A stretch of DNA of 64,000 bases from Larimichthys crocea (Eukaryota > Chordata > Actinopteri > Sciaenidae), in assembly GCF_000972845.2 (NCBI RefSeq), contig NC_040016.1, positions 24,608,304 to 24,672,303 on the forward strand, written 5' to 3'. The position numbers were made by a program, and so were the translations under genes. Position 1 is the stretch's first letter, and each line of letters starts with the position of its first letter. The notes beneath the pieces are model-generated. The model was not told the origin of the DNA and searched no databases. It worked only from the letters and a program-made list of their open reading frames with translations. Below, piece by piece: positions 11,877 to 23,391 of the stretch.

Positions 11877-13087
11877 TATAGATATAGTTAGTAGACTCAA
11901 TATTACAACACTGATCAGGATCATGGGCACCGTTGCCCGTTCAGTAAATCATCCATGCCACAACACAGCGACAGAATATTTAGTCTGAAGTGTTTAAAAC
12001 TGTTTCGTGTCGACTTTTCACTGAGCGCACTGCGGCGTCTCGAACTGGAAGATGTGTGTGTGATTTCATCAACACATCTTTCATTTTAAAGAATACTAAA
12101 TAAGAATCTACATGAGCTACTTGTGCCTCTAGCTCTGCTTATTAGAGGAGTCTTCAAGATTTTACATTTCTGATGGAAACGTGGTTAAAAACTGTTTCTG
12201 TGTGAAACTCAAAACTTTTCTTTCTGAGGCCTCCTAACGTTGGTGAACGTTGTTGGTGTCGAGCACCCTGGTGACCAAAGTTTGTTCTTAGTTTTGTTGT
12301 TGAAGTGCGAGTCGACATGAGAGTGTGAGAAACTCTTAAAGGATCGGAGCTAATTCCTGGTGGCTTTGCTGCGTTTAAAGAGCAGCTCTGTGGGGATCAG
12401 TCATTACTGACACGACCTTTGCACCAGCTCTCAGCAGACTGACGCAACACATGTTTGTTCCAGAGAGTTTCTTTCTTCTGAACAAACATGTATAACTTTA
12501 TTTTACTGAAGTTTAAAAAAAAACTTTATTAAAGGTGCTGCAATCAACATTTCTTTTATCAGAATGAATCTGCAGGTTAATTCTTGGAGGAACTGACTGG
12601 TATCTGCACAGATGCACATTGTGTACTGGCCTTGATGCAACTGATCCACAACAAATACAATGTTATTATTATAAATAAAGCGTTCAGCTATAATCATTCA
12701 TTCACCATGGCCCAACACGGCTTAATGCATAAACATGATTCCAATGAGTTTCACACTTTATACAATTTAAAATGATACAAAGAGAACACTTGTACAGTGG
12801 ATCGGTTTTGGCAGATGAGTTGAGGTATTGGAATCGATATCAGGAAAGAAAATACTGGATTGATGCATATGAGTCTCCCTGCGTGTGATTTATAAAATGT
12901 CACAAAATATAAAATATTCAAATCACGATTTAAACGCCTTGTTTTGTCCAAAACTCAACGATGTTGGGTTTACAGTGAAAAACATTCACACATTTGAGAA
13001 GATTTGAATATTTGACCATTTTGTGGAAAACAGCGATGAAGTTCGCAGGTTGCAACCAACTGAATACCCCTCACCTCACCCTAGAAC
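11877..13087. other. intergenic DNA, nothing recognised
   Basis: AT-rich DNA between two hAT insertions, with no coding similarity and no clear repeat ends found on either strand. Confidence 0.55.
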
Positions 13088-13095
13088 CTATGGTG

Positions 13096-13718
13096 CAGTG
13101 TTAATGTTGTCACCCATTTTTACAGTTTAGTCTTAGTCTTGTGTCAAAGTTCATTCTTAGTCTTAGTCACTTTTAGTCACAAATCATTTTTGTTCGTCAT
13201 ATTTTAGTCGTCCAAATTTTTGTCAAAACATTTTAGTCTTTTTATTTATTTCAGGAATATTTTGTTTATCATTGTGCCTTTTCCTCTGTTTCTAAATAAT
13301 GGAATGGGACCACACGTCCAGTGTCTTTGTCCTTCTGAGCATGATCGTGCTGTCTGTCCGTACGCCGTGTTTCTCCTGCGTACTGTTTGTTTTCAGCCAC
13401 AGGTTCGAGAGCAGCCAGAGGATTCAAACGTGTGGCCGTGACGTTGCTACAGTCAAAGAAGTGCTGCACAAACACATGACAGCAGGACTGGATGCTGCTT
13501 TGTTTCTTATATAGTCGACGGAAACAAGGAGGACGTTTTTGTTCAGTTTTTATTTCTTGCGTGACATTTTCATCTCGTTTTTTATTCGACAACAAAAACG
13601 CACAGTGGCTCATTTTTCCTCAGTGTTTTCAGAACGTTGTGTCATCTCGTCTTAGTCGAGGGAAAAAGGCTCGTTGATCAACATATTTGTTTCGTCTCGT
13701 CTGACGAAATTAACACTG
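13096..13718. mobile_element. non-autonomous hAT element (MITE-like)
   Basis: A 623-bp element. It starts CAGTGTTAAT and ends ATTAACACTG, with a perfect 8-bp target duplication CTATGGTG at 13088-13095 and 13719-13726. It is T-rich inside, with repeated TTAGTCTTAGTC-like runs on the left and GTCTCGTCTGACGAAA on the right. No transposase frame is present, so movement would depend on an autonomous relative. Confidence 0.9.
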
Positions 13719-13726
13719 CTATGGTG

Positions 13727-14365
13727 GATGTGAAACTGGCTGAAGGCCCTGATGGAGCCAGTGTGCTTCTACAGGAACATGATGGACTGTCTCTTATTTT
13801 CAGATGATTACACACTAATTAAAACATAGCTGTGTGTATTATCTTCAATTTCAATAAAGTACTCAGTCAACCGACTAATTAATTAATTAATTTGACCAAC
13901 TCATTAAATATTAATACCAACTCTAAATAATAGATGAGTTTCCAGGATATTGAATGTATTCAACTGTTTAAATAAGTTTAATATGATTGAGATGAAAGCA
14001 GAGAGCTGAGGATAAATGTTGGATGTATTTCACAAATCTTGATGATCATCGCTGTAAAGTTTTGATCATCACAAACAAACTTTGACTTTCAGTTCGTTGT
14101 TTTCAGAGTTAAAGTTCACAGCAGAGCAAACAAGCGCGTCTCCTCGTGGATTTCCAGTTAATGTGTCCACAGAGGACGTTCGTCTCTTTGTTTTTAATCA
14201 ACCTCGTTAATGTCGTGAACTCAATCAGCTGTTCTCCACGGAGGATGCTGCAACTTACAGCCATTAAAAGTGAACTATCTTAAATATCACTGCTAATTAC
14301 AGATTCTCTTAATGACAATGATGAGATACTCTCTCAGCAGACGTATCTAATAAACCCCTTTGATG

Positions 14366-14409
<44 letters not shown>

Positions 14410-15070
14410 ACTGCATGCTGCATAACAAGCTGCCCCCAGTGTGTGTGACCTTTACTGATGGGGCCTAATGAGAGTTGATGAGATGCTCGCTCTGTCCTGC
14501 AGCATGACTCACTGGGGATTAGTGGAAATGTCACGATGTCCCAGAAGTCCTTTCTGTGGAACGTGCAACCAACTCCTGCTCACAGCGAGTTTACTCGAGT
14601 GAGTGCAACACTGTGGGAAACGTGAGGTCAGAAGTTTAGTTTCTGAAAAAAGTTGCACAGCAACAAAACATTTGACCAAAGCCGAGTCCAGAGGAATGAC
14701 TGCCCTGTTATGTCACACGGACCAGATACATGTAATCAAATGATGCACGTTGTCACGTGAAGGAGTAAAGGATTCAGTGCAGTCTAGTGATGATTGAAAT
14801 CCGTATCCTCTTATTTCTTATGTGAAGGAGAAACCACACGAAACATGTGAGGGGAGCCGTGTGCAGGATTATTAGGACACCTCTCCCCTTCCAAGCATGT
14901 AGGAGAACCTACAGAGAAAGCATGAAAGGCCATAACTACACACACTGTGCTCTGTTCTGTAGAAACACAACATGCTGGAAGAGTCTGAGGATATACACTA
15001 ATGAAAACATAGTTATGAATATTAAAGTCCATTGTCTGTAAAGAGAGCTCTCTAAATCTGACCTTTAAAG
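13727..15070. other. intergenic DNA with a (TG)n tract
   Basis: No gene is seen. It holds a (TG)n tract of about 40 bp at 14367-14406 and otherwise unremarkable DNA. Confidence 0.55.
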
Positions 15071-15072
15071 TA

Positions 15073-15455
15073 CAGTGGTCCCTCGTTTATCGTGGGGAAT
15101 ACGTCCTAAAAATAACCAGCAACAGACGAAATCTGCAAAGTAATCAGCTTTATTTTTTACAATTGTTTTAAGGCCGTAAAACCCCTAACCACACACTTTT
15201 ATACACTTTTCTCAGACAGGCATTAACATTTTCTCACATTCAAATTTTCGCAGATTTAACAAAAATAAGTACAATACTGTATTAGTAAATGAAACCGTAT
15301 TTCACAGTTCCTCTGACGGTGCCGCTCCGCTGTAACGGCTTTTTCCTCTGAAGGCCTTGGTGCAGGTGTTTTTTTCTGAGTGCAGAACATACAACGCATT
15401 TTGCAGAAACAGCGAGACCGCTAAAGGTGAACCACGTAATAGTGAGGGACAACTG
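15073..15455. mobile_element. Tigger-like (Tc1/mariner superfamily) MITE
   Basis: The left end CAGTGGTCCCTCGTTTATC and the right end GTGAGGGACAACTG are imperfect inverted repeats bordered by TA on both sides (15071-15072, 15456-15457), as expected for Tc1/mariner insertion. It is 383 bp with no frame. Relatives lie at 36977-37340, 48940-49262, 51851-52321 and 59472-59830. Confidence 0.8.
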
Positions 15456-15589
15456 TATGCTTACTGTAAAAAGTCACCACCATTCAAAGTGTATCCCAGG
15501 AAACATGCAGGTATCTGAGCAGTCTAACATGTGGCAGAAAAATATTGAAGATAGAGAGATAGAATATCATCTATAACCACGTATCCTCA

Positions 15590-15670
15590 TCAGGGTCATG
15601 GTGGGGCTGGAGCCTATCCCAGCTGACTTAGGGCGAGAGGCCGAGGTTCGAACCAGCAACCAGTGCTAAC
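15590..15670 (+). repeat. common fish dispersed repeat, left part
   Basis: It contains GGGGCTGGAGCCTATCCC and GGTTCGAACC, hallmarks of a repeat seen across fish genomes. The hAT relic is inserted in its AGTGCTAACCACTGCACC end, whose other part continues at 16463-16480. A further copy is at 37540-37730. Confidence 0.6.
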
Positions 15671-16462
15671 TAGGGGTGTATAACAGTACACACAAGTCAT
15701 GGTTCGGTACGTACCTCGGTATGGGGGTCGCGGTTCGGTACAACAGGGATTTTTTTTTTCACATATAAAAGACTTTTAATTTATTTTGAACAGACACTAA
15801 TTGACTGCAAAATCAAAAAACATCTGTTATAAAAGTTAAAAATAAATAGAATAAAACAAAACAAATGTATTCATTTGTTTTATTCTATTTATTTTTTGTA
15901 GAAGGCTCGTGCACGCTTTTAAATGGCCACAGACTGGCTGATGTGCACGGGATGGGACCCTGCAGCGTGGCTCAAACACCTTTAATAAATACGTGAAGCC
16001 GGGCTCCTCTACTGCGGCATATGGCCGCGTAGATGTTGATATGTACACGCCAACTGCTTCTGTGATGTTTTTGGCCCTGTCAGTGTTAATGTCAAAGCAG
16101 CGAGGATAAGTTGTTGCACCAAAGACGTTTTTTCCTGGCACCAGTGACGGATCTGTCGGGGTGATGCCGTCTTATGTGGGTTAGCATGTTTGAGGCCGTC
16201 TCCATGACATTGTACTGGGAAGCCAAAGTAATCCCAAACAGCTGATTTAAATGAAGCCGGCGCCTCCTCCAACTTTCCATCACTTCTTGTTTTTCTGTAA
16301 TGACTGTTTCTGGCAGCTTTTAGGCTCGTTACCGCCACCTGGATTAAAGTGAGGACTCGACTTTTTCTCACTCAGACGTATTCGTCGTATGACTACGTGC
16401 ACCGAACCGTGACGCCCGTACTGTGACGGTTTGGGACGAATACAAATACCGTTACACCCCGA
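15671..16462 (-). mobile_element. internally deleted hAT element of ZBED type
   Basis: The left end is TAGGGGTGTA and the right end is the near-complement TTACACCCCGA. The 8-bp duplication GTGCTAAC flanks it at 15663-15670 and 16463-16470. GGTTCGGTACG-type motifs lie near the ends. The interior keeps only the 5' part of a transposase gene on the minus strand. Confidence 0.85.
15910..16370 (-). pseudogene. BED-finger N-terminus of hAT transposase, frameshifted
   Basis: Read on the minus strand in shifting frames, it gives SAVWDYFGFP, then SNMLTHIRRHHPD (the His part of a BED finger), then RAKNITEAVGVYIST, RPYAAVEEPGF and LLKVFEPRC. This is the order found in fish ZBED1-like hAT transposases. 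At least two frameshifts separate the pieces and the catalytic part is missing. Confidence 0.8.
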
Positions 16463-16777
16463 GTGCTAACCACTGCACCGTACATTGCTTGCATGATATT
16501 TTACATGTTTTCATTTCAAATGCAAAAATATTAATAGTTCTGATCAACAACATTGGTGTCAACTAAAACAGTACTGACTGTTTGGTGTTTGTATGTTAAG
16601 ATTATATTCCACTGCTGCCAAATTCCTAAATCAAATTCAAAATCATGAAAACTGAATCTAATCAAACAAAAAAGATCAGATCATGTCTGGATGTGATCAG
16701 TGATCAGACAAACTTTATCAGAGTTTGAGACAAAATCAGTATTTTAAACATGTGTGTACAGGACATGAACACAAAAC

Positions 16778-16779
16778 AT

Positions 16780-16822
<43 letters not shown>

Positions 16823-17099
16823 TGCGTACACACACACACACATGCGTACACACACACACACATGCGTACACACACACACGCACACACATGCGTACACACA
16901 CACACACGCGTACACACGCATGCGTACACACACACACACACGCGTACACACACACACGCACACACATGCGTACACACACACACACATGCGTACACACACA
17001 CACGCACACACATGCGTACACACACACACACATGCGTACACACACACACGCACACGCATGCGTACACACACACACGCACACACACATGCGTACACACAC
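16778..17099. repeat. CA-rich minisatellite with CATGCGTA units
   Basis: A pure CA run of about 40 bp is followed by some 280 bp of (CA)4-6 blocks separated by CATGCGTA or CGCGTA. All frames are open through it because of composition, so the ORFs of 120-140 codons here are not genes. It ends 27 bp before the OR1 TATA box. Confidence 0.95.
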
Positions 17100-17125
17100 T
17101 ACTGGGAGACTTCCTAAAGAAACCA

Positions 17126-17171
17126 TATATAAAGTCTGAACACTCTCTCCGGTCTAAACACATTCATGTAG
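17126..17171 (+). promoter_or_regulatory. OR1 core promoter and noncoding first exon
   Basis: TATATAAAG at 17126-17134. A splice donor AG|GTAAGT follows at 17171/17172, so a transcription start about 30 bp after the TATA box would make a very short first exon. The matching acceptor is TTAG at about 17951, just before the coding exon. The same arrangement recurs in other genes of the cluster. Confidence 0.6.
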
Positions 17172-17951
17172 GTAAGTACTGTGCAGTCATATCGTTTACA
17201 ATATAGAAATATTACTATTGAACCAAATGAGATGTTAACTTTGAATCAGAACACATCTGATACACAAACTGTATCATGTTAGAACCAGGCTGGTTCAGTC
17301 GTCACAGTTTCACTGCTGTGTTTTCTTGGCAAACTGTTTAATGTGATCCTTTTGTTTCTGTTGCAGGACATTTTGTACTTGTCACAAACTGTCACACACA
17401 TTTCTGAGTCTGGATGAAGCAATAAGACGATACAAGTGTGGCTAACAATTCAAATATCATAATGTCTATGCTGTCTAAAATCTATGATTCAATTCAAAAC
17501 ACTGATCATCTGATTAAATGATTGACTTCTGACCAAATGTATAGGAGGTACTTTAACTCTTAATCAGCTTGTTTTTTTAAATATATTATATGTTCATACA
17601 TAATTCAGAATGCACTTCCATTTCAAATGACAATCCACTGATTTTTATATTTGATGCCCTGAGCCTGAGGTGAGTTATTAATGTTCACAGTTTTTTTTAG
17701 CTTCATAACAACGTCCAACAGCTGATTCTGATGTTTTGGTTATAAAAATATTAAAATGTGATTTAAAATTTGAATATTTATGAGTAAAAAAGAAAGAAAT
17801 ACTGCAGATGAGCAAAAAAAACAACTATGGAAACTGTTAGAATCAGCCGCAGTTTTCACAAGTATTCATAATATTCATGTTTTTGTTTTGCAGAAGCTGA
17901 ATGTTTTATGTGTTGCTATATATTATTCTATCACATGTTCTCCTTAGTTAG
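17172..17951 (+). other. 5' UTR intron of OR1
   Basis: A 780-bp inferred intron between the noncoding exon and the coding exon, AT-rich with no coding content. Confidence 0.5.
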
Positions 17952-17962
17952 ATCTTAAAGAG

Positions 17963-18997
17963 ATGAACCTGTCGTCTGCCAACGTGACCGTCGTTATTGA
18001 GTATCGAGACTCCTTCACCAAAGCCGTGACCAAGAATGTGATCGTTGTGGTTCTCAGCATCTCCATCAACTACATCAACGCAGGCCTCATTCAAACCTTT
18101 CGCAAACACGAGGTGTGACATTCATTTACTTAAACTAATGATGAATTTATTGCAGAAACAGGCTAGAAGCAGGTATCTGAAGTGTATACTGTATGTGCAT
18201 CACTTCGTGTTTTTCTTCCCACCTTCCAGATCTTCTACATGAATCCTCGGTACATCCTGTTTTTTCACCTGGTGGTCAACGACATGATCCAAGTGACGCT
18301 GACCGTCATACTGTTCATTATCAGCTACATCCTCTACAGAATAAATGTCTCCGTCTGTTGCGTCTTCATCCTGCTGGCTCTGTTCGTCACTGAAAACACT
18401 CCTCTGAACCTGGCCTGCATGGCGGTGGAGTGCTACATCGCGATCTGCATGCCGCTCCGCCACGTGCAGATCTGCACCGTGAGGAGAACTTTGATGCTGA
18501 TCGGTTTGATCTGGGCGACAAGCATGTTGTCCGTTCTTCCTGATCTGTTCATCACCTTGGCCACGCAGCCTCTGGACTTCTTTTACACCAGAGTGTTCTG
18601 CCTCAGGGAAACTGCCTTTTCAAATCCCCACATTATAAAGAAGAGGGATATTACTTATATTGTGTATCTGGTTATAGTTTGGTTTGTTATCTTTTACACG
18701 TACTTCAGAATTCTCTTCACTGCAAAAACAGCGAGCAAAGACGCTAAAAAAGCCAGAAACACCATCCTCCTCCACGGATTCCAGGTGTTGCTGTGTATGG
18801 CAACATACGCAGAGCCCCTGTTAAAAGAAGCTCTGCTGCACTGGTTTCCTAAGAATTACTCAGACTCCCTGTTTGCTTGCTACATCATTGTGCAGATTCT
18901 GCCACGATCCATTAGTCCAATCATCTATGGCTTACGAGACAAGACTTTCAGGAGGTACCTGAGACAGTATCTGTTATGTAAAGTGATCCCACAGTAA
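17963..18997 (+). CDS. odorant receptor 131-2-like, OR1 (type A), intact
   Basis: A seven-transmembrane G-protein-coupled receptor of olfactory neurons, ligand unknown. Exons 17963-18112 (50 codons, donor GAG|GTGTGA) and 18230-18997 join in phase 0 to give 305 residues. Exon 1 carries N-glycosylation sites at Asn2 and Asn7 and TM1 (about 22-46). Exon 2 holds TM2-TM7. TM3 ends in VECYIAICMPLRH (Glu117 where classical ORs have the Asp of DRY). Cys93/94 and Cys174 fit the TM3-ECL2 disulfide. KKARNTILLHGF begins TM6, and TM7 ends SISPIIYGLRD (residues 277-287, replacing NPxxY). The start is the first ATG after the 5' UTR acceptor. All key motifs are intact, so it is probably functional. Confidence 0.94.
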
Positions 18998-19565
18998 GCA
19001 TCAGTTCATGGATTATCAGCTTTACATGGAGTCAGGTCTTAAAATGATATCATCACACCTCAGTAGTTTTATATTCTTAATCTATTTATCTAATTTTTAT
19101 TACGTTACAACATTACAACAGTTTCAGGAGCAGGACCAACTCAACCGTGCAACTAACATTCCTACATGTACTCTCTTAAACCTCTTGTTATGTAATTTTC
19201 TATCCTTAGGTTACACGAGGTCACGTGTGGGCCTTGAGGTCCTGAGCAGTATTAGTTGTTTGTCTTTGGTTGGGAACAGTAGCTGCCAGTCTATCTCAAC
19301 ACTGTGGTGTCCAGGGTCACAGAGACCTGTTGCTGCCTTCATAGACATAATAGATAGCTTGTTGTTGACGGTCCAATCTGCGTAAACAGACATCTGTGTC
19401 TCCAGACTAGAACATGCTGACAATAACACCTCCATGGGTAAAGACATTCTCTGTGACTAATTCTGGGCGTGTAGTATTTGTGGTGTTATCTTGGGGTTTA
19501 AAGTCGATCCACCAGGATGAGTTGGGCAGAATGTGAGACCGACTCAGGCACTTCTGATAAACTTT
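18998..19565. other. OR1 3' flank, nothing recognised
   Basis: AT-rich flank of OR1, with no gene on either strand. Confidence 0.5.
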
Positions 19566-19690
19566 GAGAGTGTCTCTAATTCTCCTTGGCCAAGTGTCAA
19601 TAAATAAAACAGCATAAGACATCAGAGGCTCCTGAACACTTTCTGAACTCCTGACCTTTGACTTCAGCAACTTCTCCACAACACCGACCT
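19566..19690. repeat. dispersed repeat with CAATAAATAAA, LTR-like
   Basis: The motif CTCCTTGGCCAAG, then a CAATAAATAAA-like stretch, then AGAGGCTCCTGAAC and CTTCTCCACAACA occurs here and, in diverged form, at 49259-49390 and 59836-59965. The embedded poly(A)-signal-like sequence suggests the R region of an LTR, but no ends were found. Confidence 0.45.
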
Positions 19691-20219
19691 TTTGCTCTCA
19701 TATATACTGCACCCCGCTCGCCCACCCAGTTTGTTCTATTATTATCCTATTTCATCTATTATCCTATTTCTCCCTCTCCTTCCTGCTTTCGGGTCCGTTG
19801 TGCCACTGAAGCATCTCCACAACGCAGCAACCGGCCGAAGTACAAGAGTTCATGCTTCACTCACAATCCTTCATATTGTCAATAAATCATTTAAACGTGT
19901 CTGGTTGATGTTGTCTTCTTTGCTGTTTTTTTACGTTTGTTCTCCTGCTGACTTTGTCGGGGTTTGGAGAAAATAAAAAGGAGTTTGTTTAGAGGAATAA
20001 AGTAACTCAGATACTGTCTGTATCAGGCCTCTGCTTTTAAATCGAGTCTTCCACATTTATCATTGTGCAAAAGCAGATTTGCAACTTTTTAAAAATTCAT
20101 ATAATACTAAATCTATGCACACACACACATACAGACACACACAACCCATATTTAGGCCTTTTACACCTAAACATGCACACACACTCAGGGAATCCTGAGA
20201 CATTTGCCACCACAGCACA
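19691..20219. other. intergenic DNA before OR2 promoter
   Basis: No gene. Pyrimidine-rich on the left, with CA-rich stretches at about 20115-20190 leading into the OR2 TATA box. Confidence 0.5.
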
Positions 20220-20286
20220 TATAAAGACTTAGATTTTCTGCAGGCGTATTGTTTGTGTCCTGCTCAGTCTGAATGCTTTAACTCAG
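20220..20286 (+). promoter_or_regulatory. OR2 core promoter and noncoding first exon
   Basis: TATAAAG at 20220-20226 is preceded by a block (CTGAGACATTTGCCACCACAG) shared with the OR5 and OR6 promoters. GTTTGTGTCCTGCTCAGTCTG then leads to the donor CAG|GTAAGT at 20286/20287. The sequence around start and donor is conserved with OR5, OR6 and OR7, unlike random flank. Confidence 0.68.
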
Positions 20287-20707
20287 GTAAGTACCACCTG
20301 CTGAGAACTACATGACACTTGTGAATTTTGCTCTGACTGGACTTTTTTCACCATAGAACAAAGTAGAGAGAGGAATATTTTCATTTGTCTGATTTTAAAT
20401 CTGTTCAGTGTAAGATGGACAGTTTGAAACGACTGAGGATGTTGTTCACAGAACATCTTACTTTTGAATGTGTACTCCATCAACATGCTTTAATTTTAAG
20501 ATTTTAAAACCATTCAATTAAATTACAAGAGATGTGGGTGAGGTGAGGACTTTTTTCTTTTGTTGCGGCTGAGTTGTTGAGTGGCTTTATGCAGGATTAC
20601 TCGTAAACTGTTTTAACTTACAACCAGTTCTTTTCAACAGTAATGACACTTAATTAACGGTATATTGATGTTTTTCTGTAATTCCTCTTGCTCGACCTTA
20701 CGTCTTA

Positions 20708-21030
20708 TAGATAGATAGACTTTATTTATCCCTGAAGGAAATTCAAGCATCCAGTAGCAGTCACATACATTGAGGTACGGAGGTACTCAGGCAATGACAG
20801 AGAGTCCAGGAAATAGTGCAAAGAGATTTGTCCATTGTCTCTTGTGCATCCTGCCATCACCGAGAGCTGTTGTACAGTTTGATGTTCAGGGGGACGAAAG
20901 AGTTCTTGAGTATGTTGGTGGAGCAGGATTGAGACACTCTTATGTCTGATGGAGATGTTGTGCAAAGAGTGTTGGACGTCGTCCAGTATGGACAGCAGTT
21001 TGTCCAGGGTCCTTCTCTCTGCCACATAAT
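20708..21030 (-). mobile_element. 3' end of a jockey-superfamily LINE, minus strand
   Basis: The tail GATAGATAGACTTTATTTATC is the complement of a fish LINE 3' end. The minus-strand reading gives AERRTLDKLLSILDD and FLNFLQG-like pieces of the reverse-transcriptase C-terminal region. It lies inside the OR2 5' UTR intron in antisense orientation and is 5' truncated. Confidence 0.65.
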
Positions 21031-21093
21031 ATAAATAGTAAATATTTACTTAGACTTGAACAATATTCATCTTTTCTTTTCAGTCTTTAAGAG

Positions 21094-22334
21094 ATGAACG
21101 TGTCATCAGCCAACGTGACGGTGGTTTTACAATATCGAGACTCCGTCACTAAAGCTGTGATCAAGAATGTGATCGTTCTGGTTCTCGGGATCACCATCAA
21201 CTTCATCAATGCGAGCCTCGTTCACACTTTCTCCAAACACCAGGTCTGATATTCAAAGTATAAACTTCTAAGTTCTCTAGTGGAGGAAGTGAACAGCAGA
21301 GTGTTTTATAAAAAGAAAGGTATTGTTAAGAATGGCTGGAGGTCAGCAGCTGTGTTTGTGTTAGCCAATGTATTGTTGTGTGGACTGGAATATTGTTGCT
21401 TTATTATTAACTAAACAGTAGAAAGTCCATCACACATTTTTAGTTACCCCAGAACCTTCAGTACCCTGTACAGCTTGTCATCATTGCTGTGGTTATATCT
21501 CAGACTTACAGGATTTGGAAACATTTCCAAACCTTTTCTCTCATCCTGTGTTTTTTTCTTCCCACCCTCCAGATCTTCTACATGAATCCCCGGTATATCC
21601 TTTTTATTCACCTGGTGGTCAATGACATGATCCAGGTGACACTGACTGTCTCCCTGTTTGTTATCAGTTACACCATCTACAGAATAAATGTCTCCGTCTG
21701 TTCCGTCTTCACCCTGCTCGCTCTTTTCACCACTGAAAACACTCCTCTGAACCTGGCCTGCATGGCGGTGGAGTGCTACATCGCCGTCTGCATTCCGCTT
21801 CGCTACGTGCAGATCTGCACCATCAAGAGAACGTTAATGTTGATTGCTTTAACCTGGACAACAACCATGCTTTCTGTTCTTTCTGACCTCTTCATCACTT
21901 TGGCCACACAGCCTCTGGACTTCTTTCATTCTCAAGTGTTCTGCCTCAGAAAAAACGTCTTCCCAAGTCCCCTCATCCCCAAGAAGAGGGACATCACATA
22001 TTCAGTGTTTCTAGTTATAGTTTGGGGCACTATCTTATACACGTACTTCAGAATTCTCTTCGCTGCAAAAACAGCAAGCAAAGATGCTAAAAAAGCCAGA
22101 AACACCATCCTCCTCCACGGTTTCCAGCTGCTGCTCTGTATGGCTTCATATGCAACCCCCCAGTTGAAAGATGCTCTGCAGCAGTGGTTCCCTATGAATT
22201 ATACAGACTCCCTCTTCGCTTGCTACATCATTGTACAGATTCTGCCAAGATCTATCAGTCCCATCATCTATGGCTTACGAGACAACACTTTCAGAAAGTA
22301 CTTAAAAAGGATCTGTTGTGTTAAGTCGGCATAA
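21094..22334 (+). CDS. odorant receptor 131-2-like, OR2 (type A), intact
   Basis: Coding exons 21094-21243 (50 codons, donor CAG|GTCTGA) and 21573-22334 give a 303-residue seven-transmembrane receptor. The ATG follows the acceptor CTTTTCTTTTCAG and the leader TCTTTAAGAG, identical in OR5 and OR6. Glycosylation sites are Asn2 and Asn7. TM3 ends CMAVECYIAVCIPLRY; intracellular loop 3 carries KTASKDAKKARNT; TM7 ends RSISPIIYGLRDN. The C-terminus KYLKRICCVKSA is identical to that of OR6, which is otherwise closest to OR5 in its first half. All motifs are intact. Ligand unknown. Confidence 0.94.
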
Positions 22335-23160
22335 ATTAAACAGCCAACCAGGGTACCGAGGCTACGGGATTTTACAAGAGATCGCCTCAATCCATGTTCT
22401 TGTTTTGTAACTTCCTGTGAATTAAACTGTGAAACTCATTGTTTACAAATACAAATTTATTTAAATGGTGCCACTACTTCCATTCTGAACACCTACAGAT
22501 ATTTATCTAACTCCCCGTTATGACCAACACCTTAAAAAAATCTATATAATGGGCAGATAAAGACAATTTAGCGGTTCAACAAAAACTAATAAAATAATAG
22601 GATAATTATTACAGGTAGTAATTGATACTGGTTTTCAGGTTATCAAAATATGTTGTGCAGCATTGTTCATTGACTTCTGTCTATTTATCTCCATGACTTG
22701 ATCCTGCTAACTATTCTATTCTGCAGTAGTAGTAGTAAACCATTTTTATGTTAGTCTGTTTCTGTGGTGTACCCCAAAATTCTGTACTTGGTCTTCCTTT
22801 GTTTACGAGAATAACACCAGTAATGATGCAATAAAATGTAATTTTCACTTTTTCCTCGAAGACATTGTCAGCTTTCTTGATTTTCTGGACACTAAACACT
22901 TCTTGGACCATAAAAGACCTGATGGCCTCCTATCAATCCTCTTACTGTGCATTGTGTAGTTTTTCTGTTGGATACTCTCACGTGTGAAACCGTTGAACCA
23001 GCCAACGTTGTCCATTGTGGGCAGTCATAAACACATAGTAAATGTAGCATACGCATTCAAAACTAAACTACATCTAAAAATAAACATTTACTACATCACA
23101 CAAGCATGCAGTGTGGGTGTGTTTTAGGCTAGACGCATGCACATATACTCAGTGAACCTG
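22335..23160. other. OR2 3' flank with a tiny reverse-transcriptase remnant
   Basis: Mostly unrecognised AT-rich DNA. At about 22765-22805 the plus strand reads GVPQNSVLGLPLF, close to the VPQGSVLGPLLF motif of LINE reverse transcriptases. I see no further frame around it. Confidence 0.4.
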
Positions 23161-23162
23161 CT

Positions 23163-23222
23163 GCATAAAAAATCTTTCATGTTAAGACAAATTCATCTCC
23201 AGATCAGAATCCACTGTCTGAG
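23163..23222 (+). promoter_or_regulatory. OR3 core promoter and noncoding first exon
   Basis: A weak TATA-like GCATAAAAAA at 23163-23172, then CTCCAGATCAGAATCCACTG and a donor GAG|GTCAGT at 23222/23223. The last part matches the OR8, OR9 and OR10 first exons (CACAATCCACTGTCTGAG). Confidence 0.58.
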
Positions 23223-23391
23223 GTCAGTATTGAACTGTTCGCCTCACTTGACTACTTCATAATGTAATGAAGTGAAAATGAAAAGAAAATTAGAAAAAGT
23301 ATGAACAGCTGTTTTTTCAAAATGCTACTTGCTGTATTTCATCATCTTATATTGTTTCTTTTGCTTTTGAAAAAGTTAATCAGACACTGAG

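Noticed and set aside
16704..17206. Six overlapping ORFs of about 120-140 codons rich in His-Thr or Cys-Val
   Set aside because: Translations of a CA/TG minisatellite in all frames; no coding signal.
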